Of a stretch of DNA of 64,000 nt, positions 23,452 through 34,800 are shown one piece after another. Origin of the DNA: Zygnema cylindricum (lineage: Eukaryota > Streptophyta > Zygnematophyceae > Zygnematales > Zygnemataceae). The stretch lies in assembly GCA_037447655.1 (NCBI GenBank), contig JBBHKE010001201.1, forward strand, positions 119,291 through 183,290, in the 5' to 3' direction. The position numbers were made by a program, and so were the translations under genes. The notes beneath the pieces were generated by a model. The model saw only the letters and a list, made by a program, of their open reading frames with translations, was not told the origin of the DNA and did no database searches. Each line of letters opens with the position of its first letter. The first letter of the stretch is position 1.

Positions 23452-24316
23452 AGGGGTAGACAGGGGAAAGCAAAAAAGGGGAGAGGGCGAGAGAGGAGTG
23501 GGAGAGGGAGGAAGGGCGAAAAGGGAGGGAGGGGAGGGAGGGAGGGATTCGGTGGGGGAGGTGAGAGAGGGGAAATCGGGGAGGTGTAGAGGGTGAAGAA
23601 TAGAAGGTGAGAGGGGAGATGGAGAGAGAGAAGATGAAGAGTGGAAGAGGTAAAAAGAGAGGGGGAGATACACAATAGGTAATGGGTGAAAAGTGGGAGG
23701 AAAAATACTTAGAAGGGTAGAGAGAGAAAAGGAGAGAAAGTGGAAGAGTTGAGAGGGATAGTGGGATCGGGAAGGTGGAGGGGGAAGAAGAAAGGGAGGT
23801 GGGGGGGAGGGAGAGGGAGAGGAGAGCGAGAGGGAGTTAGGGAGGGGGGAGGGGGAAGGAGAAATGGGAGTGGAGGAGAGTGGGAGCGTTAGCCTGGGCT
23901 TGAGGGGGAAAGCGGAATAGGGAGATAAATGTATGAGGGGGGGAAATGGTGAACTAAATAGGGAGAAAGAGAGAGAGGTTTCAAAGGGAACAAGAGAGGT
24001 AGAGGGAGAGGAAGAAGGAGAAAAAGAAGGCGTGGGAGATAGAGGGAGAGACGAAGAGTAAGAAAAAAAGTGTTAATATGATAGGGAGAGGAGAGGGAGT
24101 GCGGAGGAGAGGAGAGGCAACGAGGAAGACGGGGGGGAGAAGAAAATAAAACAAGAAAGGGTGAGAGGAGAAAAGGGAGAGAGGAGAGAGAGAGAGGGAG
24201 AGGTGGAGGGGTAGAGGAAGAGGGGAGAAGGGATCGGAAAGTGGTGACGGGAGAGGGGTTTGGTGGAAAGGGGGGAGGAGAGAGAGAGGGAATGGTAAAG
24301 GGAGAGAGAGGGGTAA
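23452..24316. repeat. Polypurine tract of intron 5
   Basis: About 0.87 kb of purine-rich plus strand, gggagag and gaggag words. It follows the usual donor flank (gtaagacacatgacactatggtt). Other-strand frames are artefacts. Confidence 0.9.
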
Positions 24317-24649
24317 ACATGTGGCTTTTTTATTTTGAAAGTAGATATGATTTTTGTTTTTTTCTCATTTACTCAAATTTGTTTTTTTTAAATCGATAGA
24401 GGCTGCTAAAAATTGGATATGATGTTTCATATTTCTTTTTCTTTTTAATACGAATAAAATAAGTGATAGGTTGGTCCAAAATTGGAAAAAAAAAAGAGGT
24501 AAGGAGCGGAATTTAGTGAGGGAGGTGAGGTTGGTGAACAAATACAATTGTGTCGGAATGTTGCAATTTGATGGCGTATTATTTTCACTCAATACATTTT
24601 TCTTAATTTTTTTTTTTAATATGTGTGTGTGAGGATGCTGGTGTCATAT

Positions 24650-24721
24650 ATTTCTTCATAAAAACCAGTTGACTAAAAGCATCCCATCGTCCATCAGTCA
24701 GCTGATATCCCTCAAATTTTT
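24650..24721 (+). pseudogene. LRR exon 6, decayed (acceptor lost)
   Basis: A 72-bp unit with the donor kept (ttgtaag). It reads NQLTKSIPSSISQLISLKFL, so GS has become KS and IG has become IS. Where the acceptor AG should be (24648-24649) the sequence is gtcatat instead of gtcacag, so this exon cannot be spliced in at its normal edge. The donor flank (gtaagaaatataacgttatgattgtttcac) is still recognisably that of the other blocks. It is the last LRR unit before the retrotransposon block at about 24.8 kb. Confidence 0.75.
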
Positions 24722-24809
24722 GTAAGAAATATAACGTTATGATTGTTTCACATGTTAAAAATGTGTTATAAATAGAAATAATATGTTGCAAGCAATGCTT
24801 TTTTATTTT

Positions 24810-26245
24810 AAAGTGGCGGCTTTTGGAAAAGGAAGTCTGTGAGCCTTACCTTGGGCACAACCACTACGATCATCCACAAATTCATTATCCCCAAATTGAA
24901 TGACTTCTACTAGACCAAGCTTCTTCATTTCCCTCAACCTATCAAAATGCACATGCCCCAACCGCTTATGCCAAATCATCAACTTTGGGACACCAACATA
25001 ATAAGCATTTTTCTTTTCATTACTTTGGTTAAGCCTAAATATTCCTTGGCTACTCTTATCTGTTGTGAAGTAGAACTCATCCCCATGCTTAGCATTAAAG
25101 ACTCCCTTTTTAGTGAAGGTATCAAACACTTTGTCATCTAATACTGACGTAGAGACAAGGTTTTTACTCAGCTGAGGAATGTAAGGTACATCTAAGAAGG
25201 TGAGTATAGAAGTCTTACCCTCCACTAAGACTTTCAGATCTACGAAACCCACTAGATCTGTGGTAACTACTCTCCCATCCCCATACTCAATCTCTACTGT
25301 AGTGATCTTTCTTAGCTTGGTAAAGAGATGCTTGTCACTACACATATGCATGGATACACCTGAGTCGATAATCCATCTTTTTTGTGGAGCTTCCCAAATG
25401 GCTTCGAAGGCACACTTTTGTTTCCGCGGAATCTCTTTCTCCTCCAAATTCTCGTCAAGAGAGAGTCCCCATCCTCTTCCTCGGTTTCTCCTTTCACTTT
25501 TGTGACCACAAGCGCCTGGTTCTTCCCTCCAAAAGAACCCCCTCCACGGTTATCTAGGAGCCTCATCTACAACAACTTGACATAATCTGCTATGAAGTGT
25601 CCCGGCTTTTTGCAAAAGTGACAAAGGCCTTTTGGGGGCATCAGTCCTCCAACCTGATTGATTTCGCCTTTGTACGCTTTCTTCAGGTCTTTCCCCCACC
25701 GGACCGCTCTAGCAGCTAGAGCTAAATGCTCTTTCCTCCTCTCCTAATCTCAATCGTGTTCTCTTGCACAAGTATCATCCGTACCACTTTATTCCATTTC
25801 TATCAATTGTCAATCATTTCCTGTACTAGATACACTATGTTCTCGTACTTGTCTAGTAACTTTATGATGAGAGTGTTAACTTTCATCTTGATTGTACCTA
25901 TCCACCCGGCTCTCTCTATCTCTATATACAAACATGAGAGATCATTGCAGTAGTCTAACATCTTTCCCCCCTTTGTAAGTGTAATTAGTTAGCTTTTGCT
26001 TAGCCAACTGAAGCTTTTTAATAGTACCAGTTGTATAAATCTCCACCAGACTCACCCACACCTCCTGGACCTTGTTAATGTGAAGGTGGGGGGTTGCCAA
26101 AGCTTGAGTGAGTTGCCTTAGAATGAAGTTCTTGGCAGCCATGTTTGTGTCTTCTCACATTTGAGTGTCGTTCTCCGCGGTCTTCACGCCCGCCACTTAA
26201 GGTGTTGTGGCAATAGGTGTAATAGGAGTCAGAGGTGTCTCCTTC
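24810..26245 (-). pseudogene. Copia family B gag and protease region, decayed
   Basis: Minus-strand remnants in copia order: gag start MAAKNFILRQLTQALA (ATG near 26142); a zinc knuckle CHFCKKPGHFIADY near 25610, with the last cysteine changed to tyrosine; a protease core WIIDSGVSMHMC near 25370; and the pre-integrase motif IWHKRLGHVHFDRL near 24965. Frames shift repeatedly. Sequence ends at about 24810, inside the pre-integrase region, where it meets the LRR intron. The same family occurs on the plus strand at 44400-45855. Its upstream end joins family A leader and gag-start sequence at 26245 (see findings). Confidence 0.8.
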
Positions 26246-26453
26246 CTGTTGTTCTGAGACAAGTGTTGGTACTGAAGATGAAGAAGATGCAGCAGTAGTC
26301 ATCGTAGAACAAATCAAGAGAGGAAGCTTCCACAAATACCGATGGCTGAACAGCAACTTTGACAGACTATAACTTTCAGAAAAACGCTCCAAACGTCCTG
26401 AAAATTTGCCAAAATGTAGATAACATACAAAGGAACACACACACAAAATTTCA
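26245..26453 (-). mobile_element. Family A leader and gag start, third internal copy
   Basis: About 210 bp matching the leader and first codons of copies 1 and 2 (MTTAASSSSSVPTLVSEQQ). It lies on the 3' side (minus strand) of the left LTR, where flanking host DNA would be expected if that LTR ended the element. Identity stops exactly after the codon CAG; copies 1 and 2 continue GTCACGG, this one GAAGGAG and then family B. Confidence 0.85.
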
Positions 26454-26984
26454 ATCAATTCCGCTCACAAATCTGTGAGATATGTAGAAATGAAATTTCA
26501 TAAAACTGAGTGTACAGTTTTCATATCATTTGTTCCTAAAAATCAAATTCACTAAGTCCTACTTTTATACACCGAAACTACACTAAGCTGTACGGAGGCA
26601 TTCCAGCCGTACATCTAACATTCTATCACACATATTTACACCGAAGTTCAGACAACGTAAAGTGATAATGATCTAGTCACGCCTCGTCACTATTTGTTGG
26701 CGGCGGCTGTCAGCGGTCCGATTAGAGGATTTGGCACCGTAGAATTGACTTCACGAAGTCCAGTGGTCCTGCCGAATTTCCGTACGTCCACGGAGGACAT
26801 ACTCACGCATTCTCCCAAGTGACGACACGTGTCCCAAGTGTGAATGAACCGTGAACTCCCAACTTCACTGTCACACTAATTTCGGTAAGTACTGAACCGA
26901 ACTCAACCAAAAATAGCTTAAGTCCTGAACAGCTCTCTCTCACAGCTGAGGCATAAAGAGGACTAAAGCTTTCTAAAAACAACA
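26454..26984 (-). repeat. Family A LTR, left of three
   Basis: Minus-strand start TGTTGTTTTTAGAAAGC at 26984; the other end is approximate because all three copies continue into the same leader. By eye it is identical to the LTR at 31285-31815. It serves as 3' LTR of copy 1 and as 5' LTR of the truncated, chimeric third copy. A TATA box (TATAAAAG on the minus strand) lies at 26572-26579. Confidence 0.85.
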
Positions 26985-26999
26985 CTCCCCTAAAGCTTT
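26985..26999 (-). other. Polypurine tract (PPT) of copia copy 1
   Basis: AAAGCTTTAGGGGAG on the minus strand directly before the LTR start, the expected primer for plus-strand DNA synthesis. The same sequence lies at 31816-31830 for copy 2. Confidence 0.8.
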
Positions 27000-27007
27000 A
27001 GACTCTG

Positions 27008-30000
27008 TTAGTCTCTCAGTCCACAAGCCTCTCTACAGAACTTCAATTTGGGAGCAGGTAAGGGTTTTGTCATCATATCAGCCACCATTTGCTCATCCGG
27101 TAAATAACTCAACTTCAAGACTTTTCCCATCACCTTTTCTCTTACAAAGTGTAGCTTGATATCAATGTGCTTACTCTTAAAGTGATGACTGGGATTAGAT
27201 GCAATAGCGATTGCTGCCTGATTATCACACCACACTATCTGTGGTCCAGATTGCATAAAGAGAAGCTCTTGGAGAAGAGACTTTACCCAAAGTAACTCTT
27301 TAACTGCCGAGCTGGCAGCCATGTACTCAGCCTCCATGGTAGACTGAGCCGTTACCTTTTGAAGTTTGCTGCTCCAGCAGCAAGTTCCACTTCCGATCTT
27401 CAAAATGTATCCGGTGGTGGAGCGTCGGCTCGGCATATCTCCGTAGCTCGCATCGCTCCATGTATGAATTTTGACTTCCTCTCCACCGAGAGAGAGTCTA
27501 AGATTTTGAGTTCCTGCAAGATAACGAAGAACTCTCTTTGCTGCCTCATAGTCTGATTTCCTTGGATTCTGAAGGCTTCGGCTTAAGGCTCCAACCGCTG
27601 CTGCGATGTCGGGACGAGTACAATTCATGAAATAAATGAGGCTTCCGACAATCTGCCTGTAAGGAATGGAGGACATAGAATCTGCCTCCCCTGAATCTAA
27701 GAAACCATCAACCAAAACACCACCATCCGTTTCCGTGCCTTCCAATTTCTGCCTGAATTCCATAGGAGTGGCACTCCCCTTTGCGTCCGACATGCCAAAC
27801 TTTTCTAACATGTTCTTAATTGCTTCCTTTTGAGTTAAATAAATAATTTTCTGTTTCTTGTCTCTTTCTACTTGAATTCCTAGAATATACTTAGCCTCAC
27901 CCAAGTCTTTCATTTCAAACCGGGAATTCAAAGCTGATTTTATTTTATTAATCTCATTGATGGATTTGCTAATTAGTAGCAAATCATCTACATAAACAGC
28001 CACATAAATCACTCCATCATCACCTTGCATTACATAGACTGAGTGATCTGAACTGATCCTGGTAAAGCCTAGATTGGTTAAAAACTCATCTAATTTCAGG
28101 TTCCATTGCCTCGGAGCCTGTTTCAGACCATAAAGGGACTTCAACAGTTTACAGACCAGATTTTCTTTCCCTTTTTCTGCATACATCTCTGGCTGCTTCA
28201 TATAAATTACTTCCTCCAAATCACCATGCAAGAAAGCTGTCTTAACATCCATCTGATGCAATTCCATATCTTCTATTGCAGCAAGAGATAGCAAAACTCT
28301 AACAGTAGGAAAGCGAACCACAGGAGAGAAGGTCTCTTCATAGTCAATTCCCTCCTTTTGGCTAAATCCCTTAGCAACCAGTCTTGCTTTATATCTCTCA
28401 ATTGTATTATGAGGATTCAATTTTAATTTGAAGACCCACTTACAACCGATAGCTTTCCTGTTCGGTGGGAGCTCCACAAGTTCCCAAGTTTGGGCTTCCA
28501 TAATTGACTTTATCTCTTCATTTGCAGCCGAGATCCAATGATCCTTTTCAGGAACGGAAAAAGCTTCATGAATAGTAAGCGGCTCCCCTGTGCTTGCAGA
28601 AAAAGCACTCTCAACTCGGTCGCCTCGAAGGCGGCTACTTTGCCTTCTTCCCCCCGGAAAATCTGACGCGGGGAACGGTTGGTTCCTTAGATTGCCGCAC
28701 AAGGCGTGTATTCGGAGGAGCATCGACAGAAGGAGCAGCTCCAGAAAGAGTATTAGACGGCCCAGAGGCATTTGGGAGAGAGGTAGAAGAAGTAGAAGAG
28801 GATGGAGTAAAAGGTACCTGCTCAAGAATGATATACTCTTGTATTTTCTCTTTCCTTTGAGCTGCATCCATGCTAAAAACGTCAACAGATTGACTTTCTT
28901 CTTTAATCTGAATATTCCTGGCTGTTTGAAGACATCCTCTCTGAGGATTATACACTCTATAACCTGCAGATTCATCATCATAGCCTAAGAAGACGCCAGG
29001 TACAGATTTTGGACTAAGCTTCCAATTAGGAAGATTATCCAAGATAAAACATTTGCTACCAAAAACTCTAAAATGACTAACATTTGGCTTTTTGCCTGTC
29101 CAAACTTCATAAGGTGTCTTACCCCTAACAGCCCGGGTTTCCACTCTATTTCTGATATAAGAAGCACAATGAAAAGCTTCCCCCCAAAACTTTGGATCCA
29201 CACCTTTATCGGCCATCATAGATCGAGCACATTCAGTCAAAGTCCGATTAAGTCTCTCGGCAACACCATTTTGTTCCGGTGTGTACGGAGCAGTAAATTC
29301 ACGAGAGATGCCATTCTCTTTCAAAAAATCAGCAAATGCATGAGATACATACTCTCCACCATTATCCGTTCGCAAAGCAAGAATAGATTTGCCGTGAAGT
29401 TTCTCCGCCCAGATTTTGTAGTGCTTAAAGTGAGTGAAGACTTCTCCCTTCTCCTTCATGAAGTATAGGCGACTATATCGTGAGTAATCGTCTGTAAAGG
29501 TGACAAAGAAGCGGCTGCCACCAAGAGAGGGAACTTTGGAAGGGCCGAAGACATCAGAGTGAATAATACCAAGGAGATCTGTGGCTCGATGATCAGAAAC
29601 TTGTGGTAGAGGAAGCTTGTGAAGCTTTCCGAGAGCACAACCATCACAAACATGGGACTCTTTTTGACCAAGCTTGACTCCCTCTATCATATTATGGTTT
29701 ATCATCTTAGTAAGTCTCTCATAGTGCACATGACCAAGCCTTTTATGCCACAAAACATTATCACATAGGACACTGGAGTACGCAAAATCAATTTTATTAG
29801 CCAGGTCCATGCGGTACAAAAAGTTTGGGCCTCTAGTTCCTACTAGAGCTACTCTTCCATTCTTGCTCACTATTTTCTTGCCATTTTTCTGGAGAACCTC
29901 AAAGCCTTTGCTTTCAGCTACAGAAGTAGAAAACAGATTTTTCTTGAACTTTGGAACATACAAGACATCATACAAAGTTCTCTTAACAACCTTTCCATCT

Positions 30001-31133
30001 ATCACACAATCGAGATCTATGTTTCCTTTGGCATTTGATTCAACAGCATAGCCACAAGCATAAAAGATCTGACGTAAAGGAATAGAAGACATTTCCTTAA
30101 ACCAAGACTTGTTCCAACACATGTGTGAAGAGCTGCCGGAATCCATTATCCATCCGAGGTCCTTTTCTCCTTCCATCATGTCGAGTTTGGCGAGAGCAAA
30201 GAACTCTTTGTCATCAGTTTTTGGAAAACTGATCACATCAGGTGTCGTTTCCTCGGTCTTTTTCTTCTCCAATTCCGTATCCTCCGCTGAAAATGCAACA
30301 ATTTTATTCGGAGGTTTTTGCGAAATGGGAGGTCCGCGGTGTCTCCATCCTTTCCGAAAGGTACCTGTTTCAAGAGCTTTTATATACAAAGGACAAGCTC
30401 TGAAGGAGTGACCATCAGTATAGCAATAAACACATTTCTCAAACTGAGGATTAAACTGATTCCCTTGATATCTATTTTCCCTCTGAAACTGAGCCGTAAA
30501 TGCTACAGCTGGTTTTCCAAATCCTAAAACTGTCTGAGTAGCCTCTTCTGCCAAGATAAACTCTATAGCTGTTTGCAAATTCCAAAGAGGTTTAGACAAT
30601 TTTTTCATTTCATCTGAGGCTCCTTTATATTCATTAGGAAGCCCCTTTAGGAGAATCATGGCCTGATGATAAGGGGAGAAAGTCCCCCCAGAACATGCAT
30701 TTTCTGACAGTAACATTCGAAACCGATTAGTGTATTCCACCATGCTACCACCTGTGTACTTATACTCATAGATTTGACCAGCAGTTATAATCTCATGCTG
30801 GTCACTAGCTTTAACATAAGAAGATTTCAATGCATCCCACAAATCTGATGCCTTTGCAACATTAATATATGTCATATGCAATTCTTTTGATATCATAAGC
30901 TTTACTAAATGCAAAGCCTGGTCATTTTTCTGATCAAAACTGGCATCAGATTCTGCCAATGATCCATTTAACACATCAATAAGTTTCACTTGCTTGAAGT
31001 AAGACTTAACCAAATCTGCCCAATACAGATATTCACGTCCATCAAAGACCGGAATTCGTGAAGGCGGGCCCGTGACCTGTTGTTCTGAGACAAGTGTTGG
31101 TACTGAAGATGAAGAAGATGCAGCAGTAGTCAT
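27008..31133 (-). pseudogene. Copia family A polyprotein, copy 1 (one frameshift)
   Basis: The same polyprotein as copy 2, about 99 percent identical by eye, but split by one extra G in the run at 28671-28674 (gacgcggggaac against gacgcgggaac in copy 2, near 33500). The break lies between integrase and reverse transcriptase, so gag, protease and integrase (31133 to about 28670) and reverse transcriptase plus RNase H (about 28670 to 27008) fall in different frames. Upstream of the ATG the frame is open but starts with TTG, so I use MTTAASSS. All catalytic motifs are kept: CVYCYTDGHSFRAC, DSGSSSH, YVDD. It carries VWCDN and SYGD in RNase H where copy 2 has VCCDN and SYRD. The insertion is probably very recent. 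Confidence 0.9.
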
Positions 31134-31284
31134 CGTAGAACAAATCAAGAGAGGAAGCTTCCACAAATACCGATGGCTGAACAGCAACTTTGACAGACTA
31201 TAACTTTCAGAAAAACGCTCCAAACGTCCTGAAAATTTGCCAAAATGTAGATAACATACAAAGGAACACACACACAAAATTTCA

Positions 31285-31815
31285 ATCAATTCCGCTCACA
31301 AATCTGTGAGATATGTAGAAATGAAATTTCATAAAACTGAGTGTACAGTTTTCATATCATTTGTTCCTAAAAATCAAATTCACTAAGTCCTACTTTTATA
31401 CACCGAAACTACACTAAGCTGTACGGAGGCATTCCAGCCGTACATCTAACATTCTATCACACATATTTACACCGAAGTTCAGACAACGTAAAGTGATAAT
31501 GATCTAGTCACGCCTCGTCACTATTTGTTGGCGGCGGCTGTCAGCGGTCCGATTAGAGGATTTGGCACCGTAGAATTGACTTCACGAAGTCCAGTGGTCC
31601 TGCCGAATTTCCGTACGTCCACGGAGGACATACTCACGCATTCTCCCAAGTGACGACACGTGTCCCAAGTGTGAATGAACCGTGAACTCCCAACTTCACT
31701 GTCACACTAATTTCGGTAAGTACTGAACCGAACTCAACCAAAAATAGCTTAAGTCCTGAACAGCTCTCTCTCACAGCTGAGGCATAAAGAGGACTAAAGC
31801 TTTCTAAAAACAACA
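31285..31815 (-). repeat. Family A LTR, middle (shared by both copies)
   Basis: Minus-strand start TGTTG at 31815. It is at once the 3' LTR of copy 2 and the 5' LTR of copy 1. There is no second LTR or host DNA between the two internal regions. The TATA box TATAAAAG is at 31393-31400 on the minus strand. Distances between LTR starts are 4,831 bp (to the left) and 4,830 bp (to the right), the difference being the 1-bp insertion in copy 1. Confidence 0.9.
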
Positions 31816-31830
31816 CTCCCCTAAAGCTTT
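31816..31830 (-). other. Polypurine tract (PPT) of copia copy 2
   Basis: AAAGCTTTAGGGGAG on the minus strand, between the polyprotein stop at 31839 and the LTR start at 31815. Confidence 0.8.
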
Positions 31831-31838
31831 AGACTCTG

Positions 31839-34800
31839 TTAGTCTCTCAGTCCACAAGCCTCTCTACAGAACTTCAATTTGGGAGCAGGTAAGGGTTTTG
31901 TCATCATATCAGCCACCATTTGCTCATCCGGTAAATAACTCAACTTCAAGACTTTTCCCATCACCTTTTCTCTTACAAAGTGTAGCTTGATATCAATGTG
32001 CTTACTCTTAAAGTGATGACTGGGATTAGATGCAATAGCGATTGCTGCCTGATTATCACAACACACTATCTGTGGTCCAGATTGCATAAAGAGAAGCTCT
32101 TGGAGAAGAGACTTTACCCAAAGTAACTCTTTAACTGCCGAGCTGGCAGCCATGTACTCAGCCTCCATGGTAGACTGAGCCGTTACCTTTTGAAGTTTGC
32201 TGCTCCAGCAGCAAGTTCCACTTCCGATCTTCAAAATGTATCCGGTGGTGGAGCGTCGGCTCGGCATATCTCTGTAGCTCGCATCGCTCCATGTATGAAT
32301 TTTGACTTCCTCTCCACCGAGAGAGAGTCTAAGATTTTGAGTTCCTGCAAGATAACGAAGAACTCTCTTTGCTGCCTCATAGTCTGATTTCCTTGGATTC
32401 TGAAGGCTTCGGCTTAAGGCTCCAACCGCTGCTGCGATGTCGGGACGAGTACAATTCGTGAAATAAATGAGGCTTCCGACAATCTGCCTGTAAGGAATGG
32501 AGGACATAGAATCTGCCTCCCCTGAATCTAAGAAACCATCAACCAAAACACCACCATCCGTTTCCGTGCCTTCCAATTTCTGCCTGAATTCCATAGAAGT
32601 GGCACTCCCCTTTGCGTCCGACATGCCAAACTTTTCTAACATGTTCTTAATTGCTTCCTTTTGAGTTAAATAAATAATTTTCTGTTTCTTGTCTCTTTCT
32701 ACTTGAATTCCTAGAATATACTTAGCCTCACCCAAGTCTTTCATTTCAAACCGGGAATTCAAAGCTGATTTTATTTTATTAATCTCATTGATGGATTTGC
32801 TAATTAGTAGCAAATCATCTACATAAACAGCCACATAAATCACTCCATCATCACCTTGCATTACATAGACTGAGTGATCTGAACTGATCCTGGTAAAGCC
32901 TAGATTGGTTAAAAACTCATCTAATTTCAGGTTCCATTGCCTCGGAGCCTGTTTCAGACCATAAAGGGACTTCAACAGTTTACAGACCAGATTTTCTTTC
33001 CCTTTTTCTGCATACATCTCTGGCTGCTTCATATAAATTACTTCCTCCAAATCACCATGCAAGAAAGCTGTCTTAACATCCATCTGATGCAATTCCATAT
33101 CTTCTATTGCAGCAAGAGATAGCAAAACTCTAACAGTAGGAAAGCGAACCACAGGAGAGAAGGTCTCTTCATAGTCAATTCCCTCCTTTTGGCTAAATCC
33201 CTTAGCAACCAGTCTTGCTTTATATCTCTCAATTGTATTATCAGGATTCAATTTTAATTTGAAGACCCACTTACAACCGATAGCTTTCCTGTTCAGTGGG
33301 AGCTCCACAAGTTCCCAAGTTTGGGCTTCCATAATTGACTTTATCTCTTCATTTGCAGCCGAGATCCAATGATCCTTTTCAGGAACGGAAAAAGCTTCAT
33401 GAATAGTAAGCGGCTCCCCTGTGCTTGCAGAAAAAGCACTCTCAACTCGGTCGCCTCGAAGGCGGCTACTTTGCCTTCTTCCCCCCGGAAAATCTGACGC
33501 GGGAACGGTTGGTTCCTTAGATTGCCGCACAAGGCGTGTATTCGGAGGAGCATCGACAGAAGGAGCAGCTCCAGAAAGAGTATTAGACGGCCCAGAGGCA
33601 TTTGGGAGAGAGGTAGAAGAAGTAGAAGAGGATGGAGTAAAAGGTACCTGCTCAAGAATGATATACTCTTGTATTTTCTCTTTCCTTTCAGCTGCATCCA
33701 TGCTAAAAACGTCAACAGATTGACTTTCTTCTTTAATCTGAATATTCCTGGCTGTTTGAAGACATCCTCTCTGAGGATTATACACTCTATAACCTGCAGA
33801 TTCATCATCATAGCCTAAGAAGACGCCAGGTACAGATTTTGGACTAAGCTTCCAATTAGGAAGATTATCCAAGATAAAACATTTGCTACCAAAAACTCTA
33901 AAATGACTAACATTTGGCTTTTTGCCTGTCCAAACTTCATAAGGTGTCTTACCCCTAACAGCCCGGGTTTCCACTCTATTTCTGATATAAGAAGCACAAT
34001 GAAAAGCTTCCCCCCAAAACTTTGGATCCACACCTTTATCGGCCATCATAGATCGAGCACATTCAGTCAAAGTCCGATTAAGTCTCTCGGCAACACCATT
34101 TTGTTCCGGTGTGTACGGAGCAGTAAATTCACGAGAGATGCCATTCTCTTTCAAAAAATCAGCAAATGCATGAGATACATACTCTCCACCATTATCCGTT
34201 CGCAAAGCAAGAATAGATTTGCCGTGAAGTTTCTCCGCCCAGATTTTGTAGTGCTTAAAGTGAGTGAAGACTTCTCCCTTCTCCTTCATGAAGTATAGGC
34301 GACTATATCGGGAGTAATCGTCTGTAAAGGTGACAAAGAAGCGGCTGCCACCAAGAGAGGGAACTTTGGAAGGGCCGAAGACATCAGAGTGAATAATACC
34401 AAGGAGATCTGTGGCTCGATGATCAGAAACTTGTGGTAGAGGAAGCTTGTGAAGCTTTCCGAGAGCACAACCATCACAAACATGGGACTCTTTTTGACCA
34501 AGCTTGACTCCCTCTATCATATTATGGTTTATCATCTTAGTAAGTCTCTCATAGTGCACATGACCAAGCCTTTTATGCCACAAAACATTATCACATAGGA
34601 CACTGGAGTACGCAAAATCAATTTTATTAGCCAGGTCCATGCGGTACAAAAAGTTTGGGCCTCTAGTTCCTACTAGAGCTACTCTTCCATTCTTTCTCAC
34701 TATTTTCTTGCCATTTTTCTGGAGAACCTCAAAGCCTTTGCTTTCAGCTACAGAAGTAGAAAACAGATTTTTCTTGAACTTTGGAACATACAAGACATCA

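Noticed and set aside
27359-28988. Plus-strand frames of 60-132 codons across the copia region, repeated at 32190-33818
   Set aside because: They are antisense shadows of the polyprotein, identical in both copies because the DNA is identical.
31634-31816. 60-codon minus-strand frame repeated in all three family A LTRs
   Set aside because: It lies wholly in the U3 part of the LTR, upstream of the TATA box, with no known counterpart; conservation only reflects recent LTR identity.
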